Shown piece after piece: positions 60,701 through 64,000 of a DNA stretch of 64,000 bases; the stretch's first letter is position 1; each line of letters begins with the position of its first letter. The position numbers and the translations under genes were made by a program. The notes beneath the pieces are model-generated. The model saw only the letters and a program-made list of their open reading frames with translations, was not told the origin of the DNA and searched no databases. The stretch is from Gammaproteobacteria bacterium. GTDB lineage: Bacteria > Pseudomonadota > Gammaproteobacteria > UBA6429 > Thiohalophilaceae. The stretch lies in contig JACQBC010000027.1 of the NCBI GenBank assembly GCA_016194635.1, positions 47,017 through 111,016 on the forward strand, in the 5' to 3' direction.

Positions 60701-61210
60701 TTCGTGCGCCAGCACACCCAAGGTGTCATCGAAATTGGGATTGATCGGATCGGTCTGGTAGCGCGTCAACGCCGCCATATCGATGAAACCCTGCAACTTG
60801 CCCTGGCTGCCGAACAAGGCGCTGTTGTCGAATTGCGTCAGGCCGATGCCCTGCACCTTGTTCTGCACCATCCACTCGAATGCCAGCGCATCGCCGGTAT
60901 TGAATTCAAAACTGGAAAACACCACCAGGAAGTCGTAATTATCCGGATGGGTGCGGAAAAATTCGCGGGCGATCACCGCGCGCGGCTCGACGTTGGCGAC
61001 ATTGGTGGCCAGCGACTTGTCGTAGTTGCCACCGAACTCGATGACGGAGATGTGATCGCGATCCGGCCGGGCCAAGGCGGTATAGGCGCCGGTGATGGGG
61101 AACGGCGACATCGGTCCGGAACCGTCGGCATACGCCGGCGATCCGCTCGTCAGTATCGTCACCAACACCGCGAACATCACAATGAGTTTGTTGATCCACT
61201 TGGTTTGCAT
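42779..61210 (-). CDS. Giant secreted modular protein (6143 aa)
   Basis: Start set at ATG 61210, preceded by GGTGGGGAAT and giving a signal peptide (cleavage near Ala28). Order in residues, approximate: HExxH peptidase-like head (HEMLHQWG, 169-176; FSPLDLYLMG about 235); alpha/alpha-toroid repeats (QNSDGGWG type, 400-620); five CARDB-like domains (625-1200); an SPNGDG/WDGxDD module (1203-1305); a TolB-like propeller (1324-1610 and 1954-2044) interrupted by a jelly-roll/CBM9-like region; SPNGDG modules again near 2160, 2925 and 3140; Ig-like domains; six FN3 domains (3538-4510), one carrying a discoidin-like insert; a second propeller (4554-4858); a sixth CARDB (4900-5020); MG-like and Ig-like domains (5020-5690); an unassigned alpha/beta domain (5694-5950); and a helical end. 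No RTX repeats, anchor or membrane segment are seen. It is probably exported by Sec and perhaps T2SS. Function unknown; adhesion or toxin delivery is inferred from the Rhs neighbourhood. Confidence 0.88.
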   Translation of the reverse strand: MQTKWINKLIVMFAVLVTILTSGSPAYADGSGPMSPFPITGAYTALARPDRDHISVIEFGGNYDKSLATNVANVEPRAVIAREFFRTHPDNYDFLVVFSSFEFNTGDALAFEWMVQNKVQGIGLTQFDNSALFGSQGKLQGFIDMAALTRYQTDPINPNFDDTLGVLAHEMLHQWGSYVHFKQADGSISSALLGRQDAHWSFLLNSNASVEYGAQWRDNGNGTFSAVGTRTFFSPLDLYLMGFYKAAEVPPFTLIDNPTIDKTQLPQLNVTVSGTPRTISINDIIGAEGARVPDATTAQKEFRLGFVFLVGPNDQVSDAQILALNNIRNAFMTRFAILTAGRAVAQVYPQALSTETTGTPGTVIGSGARTTPANLDEGLAWLRSHQTAQGYWNDKDTTRQRDTTIALATLSKLDGSFSGSGSALSWLNQNPSPNTDYLARQASLLADIGQNGSVQRDQLVTLQNSDGGWGLGAGYQSNALDSALAVLALAGHGVTPAVLDKAGQYLLAAQNSDGGWGSVVGGPSRSSVTATVLRALKAINLPSGAATTALAFLKSKQNPDGGFGDSPSTVHDTANVLQAAIAIDGTAQILPDAAAAYLMSRQGADGSWDGSVYATAVAVSTLKQFNYPNWNLTGITATPTSVNDGDRVKLSIYIKNDSNLATPAGVLRVYDGDPASGGTAIGPDIVVPVIAPGVSFAFSPLWDSLNKAGKHTLFAVVDPNNTQTEMSELDNKASVNVTVLSAAAGIDLAIATPDITLIPAQPARLPSTLGIAATVRNIGMSDALGVHVLLLTGPAGNQTIGADTVVDILNRSSVAVNFSYLLTTAGTTNFTVQVDPNNLITETNKANNTATASVSTAPSVDLAVSNADISVDKNPALVGDDVTFKITLHNNGTVDAPAAAVVYTVTDGNTTQTLWTNTVQLPAGQSTVQTVTWRVNLTGTVNFSAQLDPAALIPEADKTNNTGTLSISTGVANGPNLVVTYKDLSFAPVLGLEGHDVVLSAIIRNTGSTSASNIPVSFYLGDPSTGTLLGSATIVTLAPNTSSTVTTTWTAVPNPGDKLLFVVVDPANTITEFSKTDNSAFNVLTVLSLPDLAVTTGDITFTPGFPRAGDTLTITAQVNNLGDQAAANVVVRAFDGDPAAGGAQIGADQIIPNIAGHSTSAVNFNLTLVAASATRPIVIQVDPANLILERNKTNNTTQRDLAVQDGNFYVSNLYFSPNGDGVKDTTEFFFRLGGASNLHVDAVDKRNAVVRRFSGGALNNTAANSVVWDGLDDLGRLVQDGPYKLRVSDSSGAVAGEVKVILDTNRSSLLDAAETKYGSFRNLTCDIPIYENFLITQDDEKIFLTTSMSNNRTTIPYFNGVFSINGAGGDIRSLADNLLPFVNSPTNPQYTIANDLVIAPDGSHIGFKRFNGADATLNSEWIMDGNGKNPYQITGAPSTLWNNADRKMSNDGKVVYEIYRDAADNYNFKIISTSTVAGSVGQIIYNGASLAANGYDYYFSPDVTKVILVFYGDHSIHLIDLKTGQDTLLPASITAPFYYYNYISNVIAWSPDSQRFVLLDNAAHKILVLNQNGITLQTYDAPITADISWTAISLKSPTWSSSNHEFAVGANRIIDECANGLDGRLIEGGGIYTIDLDTRKLTKVANFASYVARNYGCYSYHISTWDGAQWQERGVLHYGMYYQEKRVDLSKYLQASGGKYRVRLHQVGQEAAHVDDVSLVVDGRRLAPVSALHLGTQQDILNKVVARDNEVAALHEAEMEVAWDVQPGARIELALGANEESFSKRTDLIPFSYPAEAGRVYNYVVSGDRPMVVDGKQTAQDNLIDPLFKVYSRPNTGHPASNVYGYVQSDAQYLYAALDFTVDNDEDDSDWADLRINTKNGWKTYRVTAKDSTNGMVAFVQTGKVSYTHKYYEFKVALTDIGASIGDTLEIAFHAYGSAAMINSSSQIDLINNNDIYWIPGERSLLYRNYSYYYNNINNFSYAQDLIGIRLDEQNRMSPIFTGMYDSFATQVNNFRFSPTGRQMLFTSSKDAYDPSSRCYNQGSQDTFSFKSLLNLTADLRAIRSTSGGIRLEGTASDLNFSSYQLEYANADTPAQWQPVVPASNTPILDDLFTTWVPPAAGSYFIRLTVQDLAGNTRQTIQRVSWSDTPGITDLYRTPAIISPNGDGIQDTATIHYRVLDPVHLEFNFYNKTGDRVRTIVRDHSVTGVEANVIWDGRDDKGLPVADGVYRMTVQNYEFYITVDTTLPVTKLTLSDAYQPLVVTSIDPGTGQQTTRSLVNVVPSLSWNVTDINYASSLVETGSGANPLTWTEFYNPDPVETGKGGLQPKGCLNCPPLALDLDKFVNQSFKLTAHDAAGNQTIITVGPGKEELIVARIGNFEINPVISKWIKDQQTKGKAYDPVAFQALVAYNGLFKLIDNVLYVPMAQQDGGTGLSTTLAPTQARLAVVETITSPLAQIFVQYRKPATSVWSEKAITGTAISKVDVPQLLTTPSIPNHTMDAVWDLAGLEGGQRYVVRLRALDASGVEHISNSFQVAIGGYSFKGWITSANDPVAWGQFIAPLLKTPLGSDEYVLWGDEKLSTPISEVQLYAHSSDDARYAADRLVDTFAYPDGTFIFRTKELQSCMHYTGYIVLYGEPDVYGVKPELGRTGSVPFTVPCLKLSTDVQVQFASNCGDSSPNQVKIRLAPTTLASDAPLKLLTLSHQIPVVGKDIVFNVNQPTSVPKPADENGYYPYEYTLDTSALPDGALQYQAELTNINDEVVTRDITVIVDHTPPVVDITYPHEAQGVCGVPVVGKDGKTRNVVTLEGTISDANGLHYEMDSSTTGETTLSLFHKSRSYYAYNSIAKANGEADPKLADRSKFHLAMPFSGPLSAVFDQTGTLTTRLRVYDWGGHQQCVTRTFQFDGAVVGTSETLDRAIMSPNGDGVADSVVITYAVDEPAKVDIDVYQATGPDANGQMQLIGSSLRSIGKQLTTLAGTSNSEWDGRDDAGSVVLDGKYGIQITFTDNCGNVAKLVRYVEVDNTPPAISVAYPTSTSQLPLIVEVQGAIDDLHLQGYTIDYGVGAAPDAWIRLKSGASNVSSGVIVPWNTYGLTGAYTLRVIGIDAAGNQRTVLIPVNLQTRLNIISALEATPTPFSPNGDGRRESTAIRVSLDQDAAITLAVQDAQGAIRRTLATTQSTLKGSSTFNWDGKDGAAQLLPDGVYTIGLLATLTSDPLVKQDEKITVVLDATMPLVDITRPVNGFVTATGGVMGSITDLHLTSYTVSLTNSPAAPVWNVLDSGTLVRSNAVLGSLAGLPEGSYAIRVEAQDDAENKVDRVIPFSVDNTPPKVDISAPADGSMLGIKKVAVNILGTLDEKNLKSYTLDYGSGTAPTTWTTLAGGTSLPLPAVLKVWDVTTVPDGVYTLRFRAIDQAGLIGEKRISITVDNTAPTVAVTAPVDGSYVRQPLDVSGSVVDTNLASYLLEIAPGAKGTSTRWSDIGAGTAPVTSGKLISWQALPPDGVYTVRLAAKDKADNYSETLVQLTVDTQPPAKPTGLKAVIQNRQDVQLTWTANTEPDLAGYAVYRDGTRITTATVLVANYIDLTVAEGQHVYTITALDKAGWESTQSDPANVTVDITPPTTRIQSPASATTASGLVDIKGTAYSVSDFKEYRLYSAPSSAPANRLLLRRSPVPIQSDVLFQWNTLGLVEGAGYIITLETEDINGNVGTDQASVVIDNLPPAAPTGLVATPTAANVQLNWNPNSETDLLGYLVFRNGRLANVVGTLVGDLRPYAVAAAQYPDANLADGPYTYLVYAIDKAGNLSAPSNGAQVTIDTHPPHTIITQPAVNAKFDTPQYVLATSPDIDIAAVQFQYRLAASTTWINLGTPVTTLPYATNFDPVKLGLVYGAYQLQSVATDLAAHIDPAPASITVNYIDVTRPSMTLGLKSKVNGGDVSLTWTANTETDLAGYYIDRRSDTGTTVRITATPVATVNYVDASVADGNYHYTVTAVDQTGNLADPSAETVAKVYTPVVVQPYTPTKNAVVNVQGKGDPASIVNATVLTSAGTASLPSLNSDATGNFNWSGLPLVAGDNVFSVNLTDAVGNISKTTTTTVIFGTAPSQPTGLTASATGYNVTLNWTANPETNILGYRVFRNTLSLLPLTTVTGLSASASSARSYAPPTNTVDGVNDPAYPYWAPNVLPQSLDGEWLAVSSVMSRLITRINLAWGGYYGVCYYCATDYDLQAWSGQGWVTIKEVRNNKDFINSIDLPEAYLTNQLRILLHSALYPSQGDPVRLVEVSVLYEPLQTTTIFNETAPDGNHDYTVTAVNNYGFESIPSAQAKLAVGDVTAPDPVTLSASVFGSDVTLIWTASASTDTTHYALYRDGTLISTITDLTNLKYVDTGRPNGIYHYTVTALDAANNQSVASNIVTATVAVALLPAPVNLVVSAVPAGGALDLAWTPSAGQIPAGYRVLRTTVAGGPYQPVTDTVSTQQRDTGLTNGTTYFYVVAALDAFGNAGVLSNEASGLPQDKTAPVVTMHYPTLAGKIYKTADAFTNVVGRTEPGAMVKLYQNGYLAGQAQARVTDEVLAISSGLLSPDGQYTVTSTNNTLVLHSIATQTDTRIFSNSGNVYGYDWTADSSQIIYDYWDSTTNTNVISAYHIADQTNRKLLSPGYSNNINRFALAPNQTQLAIVGTNQTGTYGFWVIDLSNGTWRAIPTSMVNIAGIQWSPDSTRIAINYSYPTYQDAVIHVATGIETIIDTQAGYATPQWSPDGSVVLFTSLRDGTEQVWKWAVADGTSVAITKGTMKNSDPSWSPDGQSIIYYKSVANTYVYTPVILDMVSGVAHEITGYTSITWVNSGYLYAQNTNGYYRVNPAGRIEFKGLPLTPGDNIFNASATDVSGNIGASSASMVVNYNVNDRPDLVVTDSDITILPAVPLANETTRITMVVKNQGSVASPFAAVSLIMVDPAGAMTTLLDGNLLSPITAGGSQVLVADWTAPTLAGDYSIVAVVDPQDQVPEVSEANNLAIRTVHIAGAAKPEARIVTDKQAYLPAETVQVTAAVINSGDTFTGRVEVAIEDTAGYLVQKLATQDVVALPYAQSVNLANNWNTGKTFAGDYQAHVSVFDTANQPVSDARTAFSIGSASTLTSTLTTDRAVYAANSNVHVAATFSYGGNAVITGAQRVLRIQNASGVVQTQDQQVMGDLLPGATGTAALDWKNGAAAPGSYQAILEISNNGVLLSTASTAFSIQASTNLVSGKLTLTEQAPAAGTAQTVNFTVSNLGNTPLTQVPLHITLVDPDLQSTLQMQQAVQDIAVGAQATGNVVLTTAGLQLKTYTVVLSADVPDANGATVTATLASVSFPVVDRTPPNVVLRQPTVNGFSRGDATETIFAKDDLSLVKTVEVSVDGAAWVAVPVSNAAQNLFGGVLQGLAEGVHTIAARATDAWNNTGSTSVSSFTVDNTPPVIAITGIADAQYYKTDVIPNVIVTDANLDKAILTLNNVAYISATPVQTEGIYNLAVLATDKAGNSAQQTLHFVVDKTAPAVVISGVQDNGFYNVDVVPVIQITDTNLTASTITLNGQPFVSGTTVIAEGVYQLTVTAADAAGNVTSTLTKFTIDKTPPIITITSPLDGATVTVNAIDVKGSTEAGASVSLSVGTYKNTLVADSQGLFTFVQIPLVAGTNAISVNARDQAGNTGSTVIVTLQVVTGEVHEELMNNGRVLVWLPAKLNQDCVARMSGNPQATGSGFRMVGYDTDCTGPGSGANSGDPYAQFIALIDSTFRSAEADYLVVRTKDDFINAIRSRRYTTILLGELQTATGAESLSIDDAMAEEIQATVASGVGLAWIKTHPDNITNPGNDKPDWDRFFGVTTTGVILNLTQVVLTGSVASQAGTWATSGFGLQVQAQGGSAVGSLIPDNAHPAMVLNRHGNGNVALVTFDPSAFVDPQGAIDTLHNIVMYAVPVTTTPLPSALTEIRWDTSKLNPPIDVRFEAHLPIGMSFLELDGGQILSAQEAIWDRHLDVDHTSFSALLRLPSAIGAYDVNATLSQQQGVDYSPLVSKTLTVNVTTNREQLGIAVMDTLNSLVVAPGEQKTLDNAIVNVQQALIRQQIITDDIKFSIEELMHAEILIASLAGDHTELLSKIGLLMTTYQLAWVESIN

Positions 61211-61314
61211 ATTCCCCACCCTGTCTGCTTTTATATTGTTACGCCCTGGTTCGGACGCCACGCTTCGTGCGCGGTGGTCTTCCACCCGCACGTCATTATT
61301 GTGTTGCCCTTGCC

Positions 61315-61686
61315 TCAAACCGTTGCCACCGCACACGGTACCATCGCCGGCACCAACGCGCCGCTGGGATCGCGTAACACACGGCTACCCACCGGGGCCT
61401 GTAAGTGCTCAATGATCGCCGCGTCAAAATTGGCGATCATGTTCACCTCATACACGCCATGGCGACTCAGATCGGCCATGTAGTCCGCGTCTTCATCCCC
61501 GGCCAAAAATCGCCAGCCGCTGTCTTGCGCATCGAGCGGCGGTTCGCGATACATAAAGCCGACCGGACAGCCATCAACGATCACCCGATCCGACGCCAGG
61601 CATTTGCCCTGCCCCGGCACCAGGGGCTGCATCGGTTTTTGTAACAACGCGAGTTCTTTATTCTTCCGCTGCATACTGCCTTCCAT
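61315..61686 (-). CDS. DUF2185 (immunity-like) protein
   Basis: Protein of 123 residues matching what I know of the DUF2185 family: CLASDRVIVDGCPVGFMYRE, DSGWRFLAGDEDADYMAD, YEVNMIANFDAAIIEHL, and GSRVLRDPSG. DUF2185 (Imm33-like) proteins are recurrent immunity candidates beside polymorphic toxins. I chose ATG 61686 (MEGSMQRKNK) because AAGGAG lies at ideal spacing; an upstream in-frame ATG at 61767, 2 bp after the previous gene, is possible and would add 27 residues. It is 104 bp upstream of the giant gene on the same strand. Which toxin it would neutralise is not evident. Confidence 0.82.
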   Translation of the reverse strand: MEGSMQRKNKELALLQKPMQPLVPGQGKCLASDRVIVDGCPVGFMYREPPLDAQDSGWRFLAGDEDADYMADLSRHGVYEVNMIANFDAAIIEHLQAPVGSRVLRDPSGALVPAMVPCAVATV

Positions 61687-61769
61687 CGCAACTCCTTTTG
61701 CCAGCGCGCGCACCGGCCGGAATTCATTTCCGGACCGCAGTGGCACACGTGATTTGTGCAGATTCATGA

Positions 61770-62192
61770 TTATTTTGTCTTGGCCTTGGCTTTGCCTGGG
61801 GTGGCCGGTTGACCCACCGTGACTTCGCGCACCACCGGCGGCGGTCCCTGACTGTCAAAACGCTGCACTTGCGTTTTCTCCCCGGGCTTATTCGACTTGA
61901 TGATCCACGCGGTTTGTTTCACCGCCGGCTGGCCTTCCTTGCCGACGGTGTCTTCCACCACCAGTTTATCCGGTAACACCTGCAGCAACTTCGCCTGCGT
62001 GCCCGGCAAGGTGTCGCCGAGTTTCATCACCTGCAATTTTCCATCCGGGCTCTTCACCACCGCCCGTCCATCCAACGGCCCCACCGCCATGATGCTGAAA
62101 TCCTCCAGCTTGGTGTCGGCCTGCGCAAACGGCGCAACCCACAGGCACAACAGGCCAATGGCGCGGAGGGTATTCTTCAATTCGGTTTTCAT
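61770..62192 (-). CDS. Small periplasmic protein, PilP/GspC-like pattern
   Basis: Exported protein of 140 residues. The ATG at 62192 has GAGG upstream and opens a signal peptide (NTLRAIGLLCLWVAPFAQA). The mature part is a small beta domain (LEDFSIMAVGPLDGRAVVKSPDGKLQVMKLGDTLPG, LLQVLPDKLVVEDTV). The pattern recalls the beta domains of PilP and GspC, in which a ligand-like value is followed by DxxxxL. The C-terminal tail is Pro-, Lys- and Ala-rich (PGKAKAKTK). No named family recognised. Its start overlaps the stop of the Rhs frame, and it lies directly before the DUF2185 gene. A truncated copy of its 5' end lies at 62803-62907. Confidence 0.72.
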   Translation of the reverse strand: MKTELKNTLRAIGLLCLWVAPFAQADTKLEDFSIMAVGPLDGRAVVKSPDGKLQVMKLGDTLPGTQAKLLQVLPDKLVVEDTVGKEGQPAVKQTAWIIKSNKPGEKTQVQRFDSQGPPPVVREVTVGQPATPGKAKAKTK

Positions 62193-62205
62193 CGTAAGTA
62201 CCTCG
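62104..62205. repeat. Direct repeat copy A (signal-peptide region)
   Basis: About 102 bp covering the ribosome-binding region and the signal-peptide codons of the periplasmic protein gene, around 90% identical by eye to 62819-62921. Similarity ends just after the codons for TKLE. Confidence 0.85.
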
Positions 62206-62806
62206 TATTCGTAATATAAGTCATTAACATGCCGATAGTTTGTGTCATATAGCGTTGATCGCAACGATACAAACACCAGTTAAATAAATCCGTCCCATTT
62301 TCTCCAAAATTGGTAACGGTCGTGCCTTGGGTCTTGCTGATTTGATTGCCGTTGGCGTCGAAGGCGTACACGACGTTGTTGGCGGTGTTGAGGTTGTCGG
62401 TGACCGCGGTGGCCGGATCGGTGGTATTGACCTCGGTGAGGAGGTTGCCCACCGCGTCGTAGACTAAATTCGTGTCAAACCCGTTGGCGTCGGTGCGCTG
62501 GGTGAGGCGGTTTAGGGCGTCGTAGGCCAGGCGGCGCGTGTGATTGAGCGCGTCGATCTCGGCGGTGCGGTTGCCGTTGGGGTCGTATTGATAGTGCGTG
62601 ACGCCCAGCAGCGCATCGGTTTTGCGGGTGCGGCGATTAAGCGCGTCGTAGTTGAACGGAGTGTGGGGGGTAAGACCCTCGTCATTCGCCGCACGCTGCC
62701 CACACGCGATCACGCGCAATCCCGCTGCGGGAAGCAACGAGGTGACGCGATCAACGGTGTAGGCGGCAGCGGTGTTCATGTCAGTCGCGTGGATGACGTT
62801 ATTCAT
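62189..62806 (-). pseudogene. Rhs/YD-repeat fragment 3
   Basis: A frame beginning at ATG 62806 with four or five YD repeats in the middle (FNYDALNRRTRK, YQYDPNGNRTAEID, LAYDALNRLTQRTD, LVYDAVGNLLTEV, YAFDANGNQISKTQG). The first 45 codons and the last 30 are not Rhs-like. No core end or toxin tip is present, so this is an internal fragment of an Rhs gene. It lies exactly between two copies of the signal-peptide repeat. Confidence 0.82.
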
Positions 62807-62907
62807 ACGGCGAGGCTCTCCAGCTTGGTGTCGGCGTGCGCCAATGGCGCAACGCACAGGCACAACAGACCGATGGCGCGGAGCGTGTTCTTGAATTCGG
62901 TTTTCAT
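62803..62907 (-). pseudogene. Truncated duplicate of periplasmic protein start
   Basis: A 34-codon frame encoding MKTEFKNTLRAIGLLC and a full signal peptide, then four residues after TKLE and a stop. It is a near copy of the first 30 residues of the protein at 61770-62192, cut off where Rhs fragment 3 begins; its TGA overlaps an ATG of that fragment. It has its own ribosome-binding region and might still be translated as a small peptide. Confidence 0.75.
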
Positions 62908-62921
62908 CGTTGCTTACCTCG
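62819..62921. repeat. Direct repeat copy B (signal-peptide region)
   Basis: Partner of 62104-62205. Together the two copies bracket Rhs fragment 3, which suggests a duplication, or a cassette inserted by recombination, at this point. Confidence 0.85.
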
Positions 62922-63005
62922 TTAACTTGCTAACTTTCAGATACTCATTTCTATCGATATTCACTTTGTTTGTTCTTCATAGAGCCATATGAAACAAATC
63001 TACTT

Positions 63006-63443
63006 CTATTTTTCTATATCCCTCAAATACCAAATCAAAAACTCGAAGAACCCATTCCATCTTGGCTTTATCTTACCTGCCAAAAAATCAGTTCTATTCA
63101 CTAATGCGAAGTCCCATATTTTTCCTGTTTTTATATCGTATAAGTAGGCACCCTCACCTTCAGTACTTGTGAAACAAATATAGTTATCTGGGATATCCCA
63201 TACGTCATGAACAAACCTTGTCTCTGCTACAATTTCTGGGGTAGGGTCAGCAATATCATATATAACTTCGTCTGAAAGCTTGCTCCGACATGGTGGTGTT
63301 AAATAAGTTAGAAAAAACTCGGCAAATTCGCTATCTATTGGGATATTTAGATCTGCAAGTGCATTTTCTGCTGCCTTACGATCAATACGTTTTACATTGA
63401 TTTTAAATTGTCCCATCAGTTTACTAAGTTCATCAGGAATCAT
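63006..63443 (-). CDS. SUKH/SMI1-KNR4-like immunity protein
   Basis: Cytoplasmic protein of 145 residues with the SUKH-family look: an N-terminal helix, IPIDSEFAEFFLTYLTPPC (the L-P-x-E/D-F-x-x-F/Y pattern), a middle block with IPDNYICFTSTEGEGAYLYDIKTGKIWDF, and a C-terminal helix with FFEFLIWYL. SUKH proteins are the commonest immunity partners of nuclease-type polymorphic toxins. Its ATG overlaps the toxin stop by 4 bp (ATGA), with a GGAG inside the toxin end. AT-rich, unlike the housekeeping genes. Neutralisation of the adjoining LHH nuclease is inferred from pairing. Confidence 0.85.
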   Translation of the reverse strand: MIPDELSKLMGQFKINVKRIDRKAAENALADLNIPIDSEFAEFFLTYLTPPCRSKLSDEVIYDIADPTPEIVAETRFVHDVWDIPDNYICFTSTEGEGAYLYDIKTGKIWDFALVNRTDFLAGKIKPRWNGFFEFLIWYLRDIEK

Positions 63444-64000
63444 GGTTTAACTCCTTTAGCTCTATCAATCCAATATTGACCGGGCTCTTTCTTGAAAAGA
63501 TCTCGATCAACAGGAAAATCTGGATGCGGTTCACTACCATATGGATGGAGCGCTTCTCGACCTTCCTCTTTCTTTGCCTGATGTGTTGTTTTCGATAACT
63601 CATACAAAGGCCCTTGAGCATTCTGCCGAGAATGATGTAGATGTATTTCTACTGCCTTCCCATCCTTCATCACATATGGCGCAACACCTCGTTTAGCCCG
63701 TTCCAGATTTGTCTCGCCTCTAACCACTAACTTCCAATCTATTTCCTGTTGGTAAACCTTATAAGTATTCCCCGTTCCTTTTCCGGTAGCCTTCCATGTA
63801 GTTACAGACTTAAAGACACCCGGGTTCTCAGCAACCTCCCTGACACCTTCCTTAATCGCCTGCTTCTCAATCTCATGCTCGGCCAGCTTCACACTGCCTT
63901 TGGCAATAATCGCCCCGGCGGCCATTTTACCCACACCCGCCCCGCAGGCAGGCATACATACCTCTTCAATCACTTCACCGGTCTTTGCCGCGCCTTCCGC
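63440..64000 (-). CDS. C-terminal LHH-nuclease toxin tip (5' end outside window)
   Basis: The frame is open to the window edge; the GTG at 63973 is only the first possible start inside. The visible part begins with CMPACGAGVGKMAAGAI, an Ala/Gly-rich hinge as in Rhs tip regions, then a helical linker and a nuclease domain. The domain has EIHLHHSRQNAQGPL (LHH), a later His in SKTTHQAKK and a HPYG-type loop in GREALHPYGSEPHPDF, matching the LHH branch of the HNH/ENDO VII fold known from polymorphic toxins. DNA cleavage is the family's expected activity. It is coupled to a SUKH immunity gene. Whether the missing part is an Rhs core cannot be seen. Confidence 0.8.
   Translation of the reverse strand, partial: AEGAAKTGEVIEEVCMPACGAGVGKMAAGAIIAKGSVKLAEHEIEKQAIKEGVREVAENPGVFKSVTTWKATGKGTGNTYKVYQQEIDWKLVVRGETNLERAKRGVAPYVMKDGKAVEIHLHHSRQNAQGPLYELSKTTHQAKKEEGREALHPYGSEPHPDFPVDRDLFKKEPGQYWIDRAKGVKP

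Noticed and set aside
60614..61483. Plus-strand open frame of 289 codons
   Set aside because: It lies opposite the N-terminus of the giant protein, whose frame has a signal peptide, ribosome-binding site and domains. The antisense translation is His/Arg-rich without any motif, so it is a shadow of GC-rich coding DNA.

Overview
The window looks like a chromosomal segment of a type-IV-piliated, aerobic gammaproteobacterium of moderate GC content. Two housekeeping gene orders point there: pilMNOPQ-aroK-aroB-dgt-damX diverging from a class A PBP gene, and hemF-tsaC-topA-smg-dprA-LysM facing def-fmt-rsmB-(DUF4390)-ntrY/ntrX-like. rho-trxA back to back with rhlB also fits. I cannot name a genus from the sequence.

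Region 1 (1-15.4 kb): the end of a QseC-like sensor kinase, then a minus-strand run of ten tightly packed genes for the pilus alignment subcomplex and secretin, two shikimate enzymes, a dGTPase-like protein, a stand-alone WGR protein and a DamX-like AAA/SPOR protein. Divergent from it lie PBP1a (mrcA) and an unrecognised gene. Region 2 (15.4-32.3 kb): rpmE, a DUF3135 gene, rho, trxA, rhlB, a PhnD-like periplasmic protein, a TerC-family protein, a hexose-phosphate mutarotase, an orphan glcF, a DUF523-DUF1722 protein, hemF, tsaC, topA, smg, dprA and a LysM protein. Region 3 (32.4-40.0 kb, plus strand): def, fmt, rsmB, a DUF4390 gene, an NtrY-like kinase and an NtrX-like regulator joined by overlaps. 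A 120-bp palindromic element and a small TPR gene follow.

Region 4 (40.0-64.0 kb) is entirely minus strand and accessory. It is a polymorphic-toxin (Rhs) island built around one 18.4-kb gene for a secreted protein of 6143 residues. That protein has a signal peptide, a putative HExxH metallopeptidase head, an alpha/alpha-toroid repeat region, six CARDB-like domains, four SPNGDG/WDGxDD modules, two TolB/WD-like beta-propellers, several FN3 and many Ig-like domains. Around it lie three broken Rhs fragments, one with a Cys-rich tip and a membrane-anchored putative immunity protein. Also present are a DUF2185 (immunity-like) protein, a small periplasmic protein, a duplicated signal-peptide segment, and an LHH-nuclease toxin tip with its SUKH immunity gene at the right edge. 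Many small genes and inserted domains here look AT-richer than the flanks, as expected of recombining cassettes.

The best candidate for something undescribed is the giant modular protein with its co-oriented neighbours. Domains are inserted inside other domains of this protein, and it sits within a decaying Rhs toxin array. Other points worth a look are the NtrX-like regulator that has lost its sigma54-activation motifs and the palindromic element near the island's edge.
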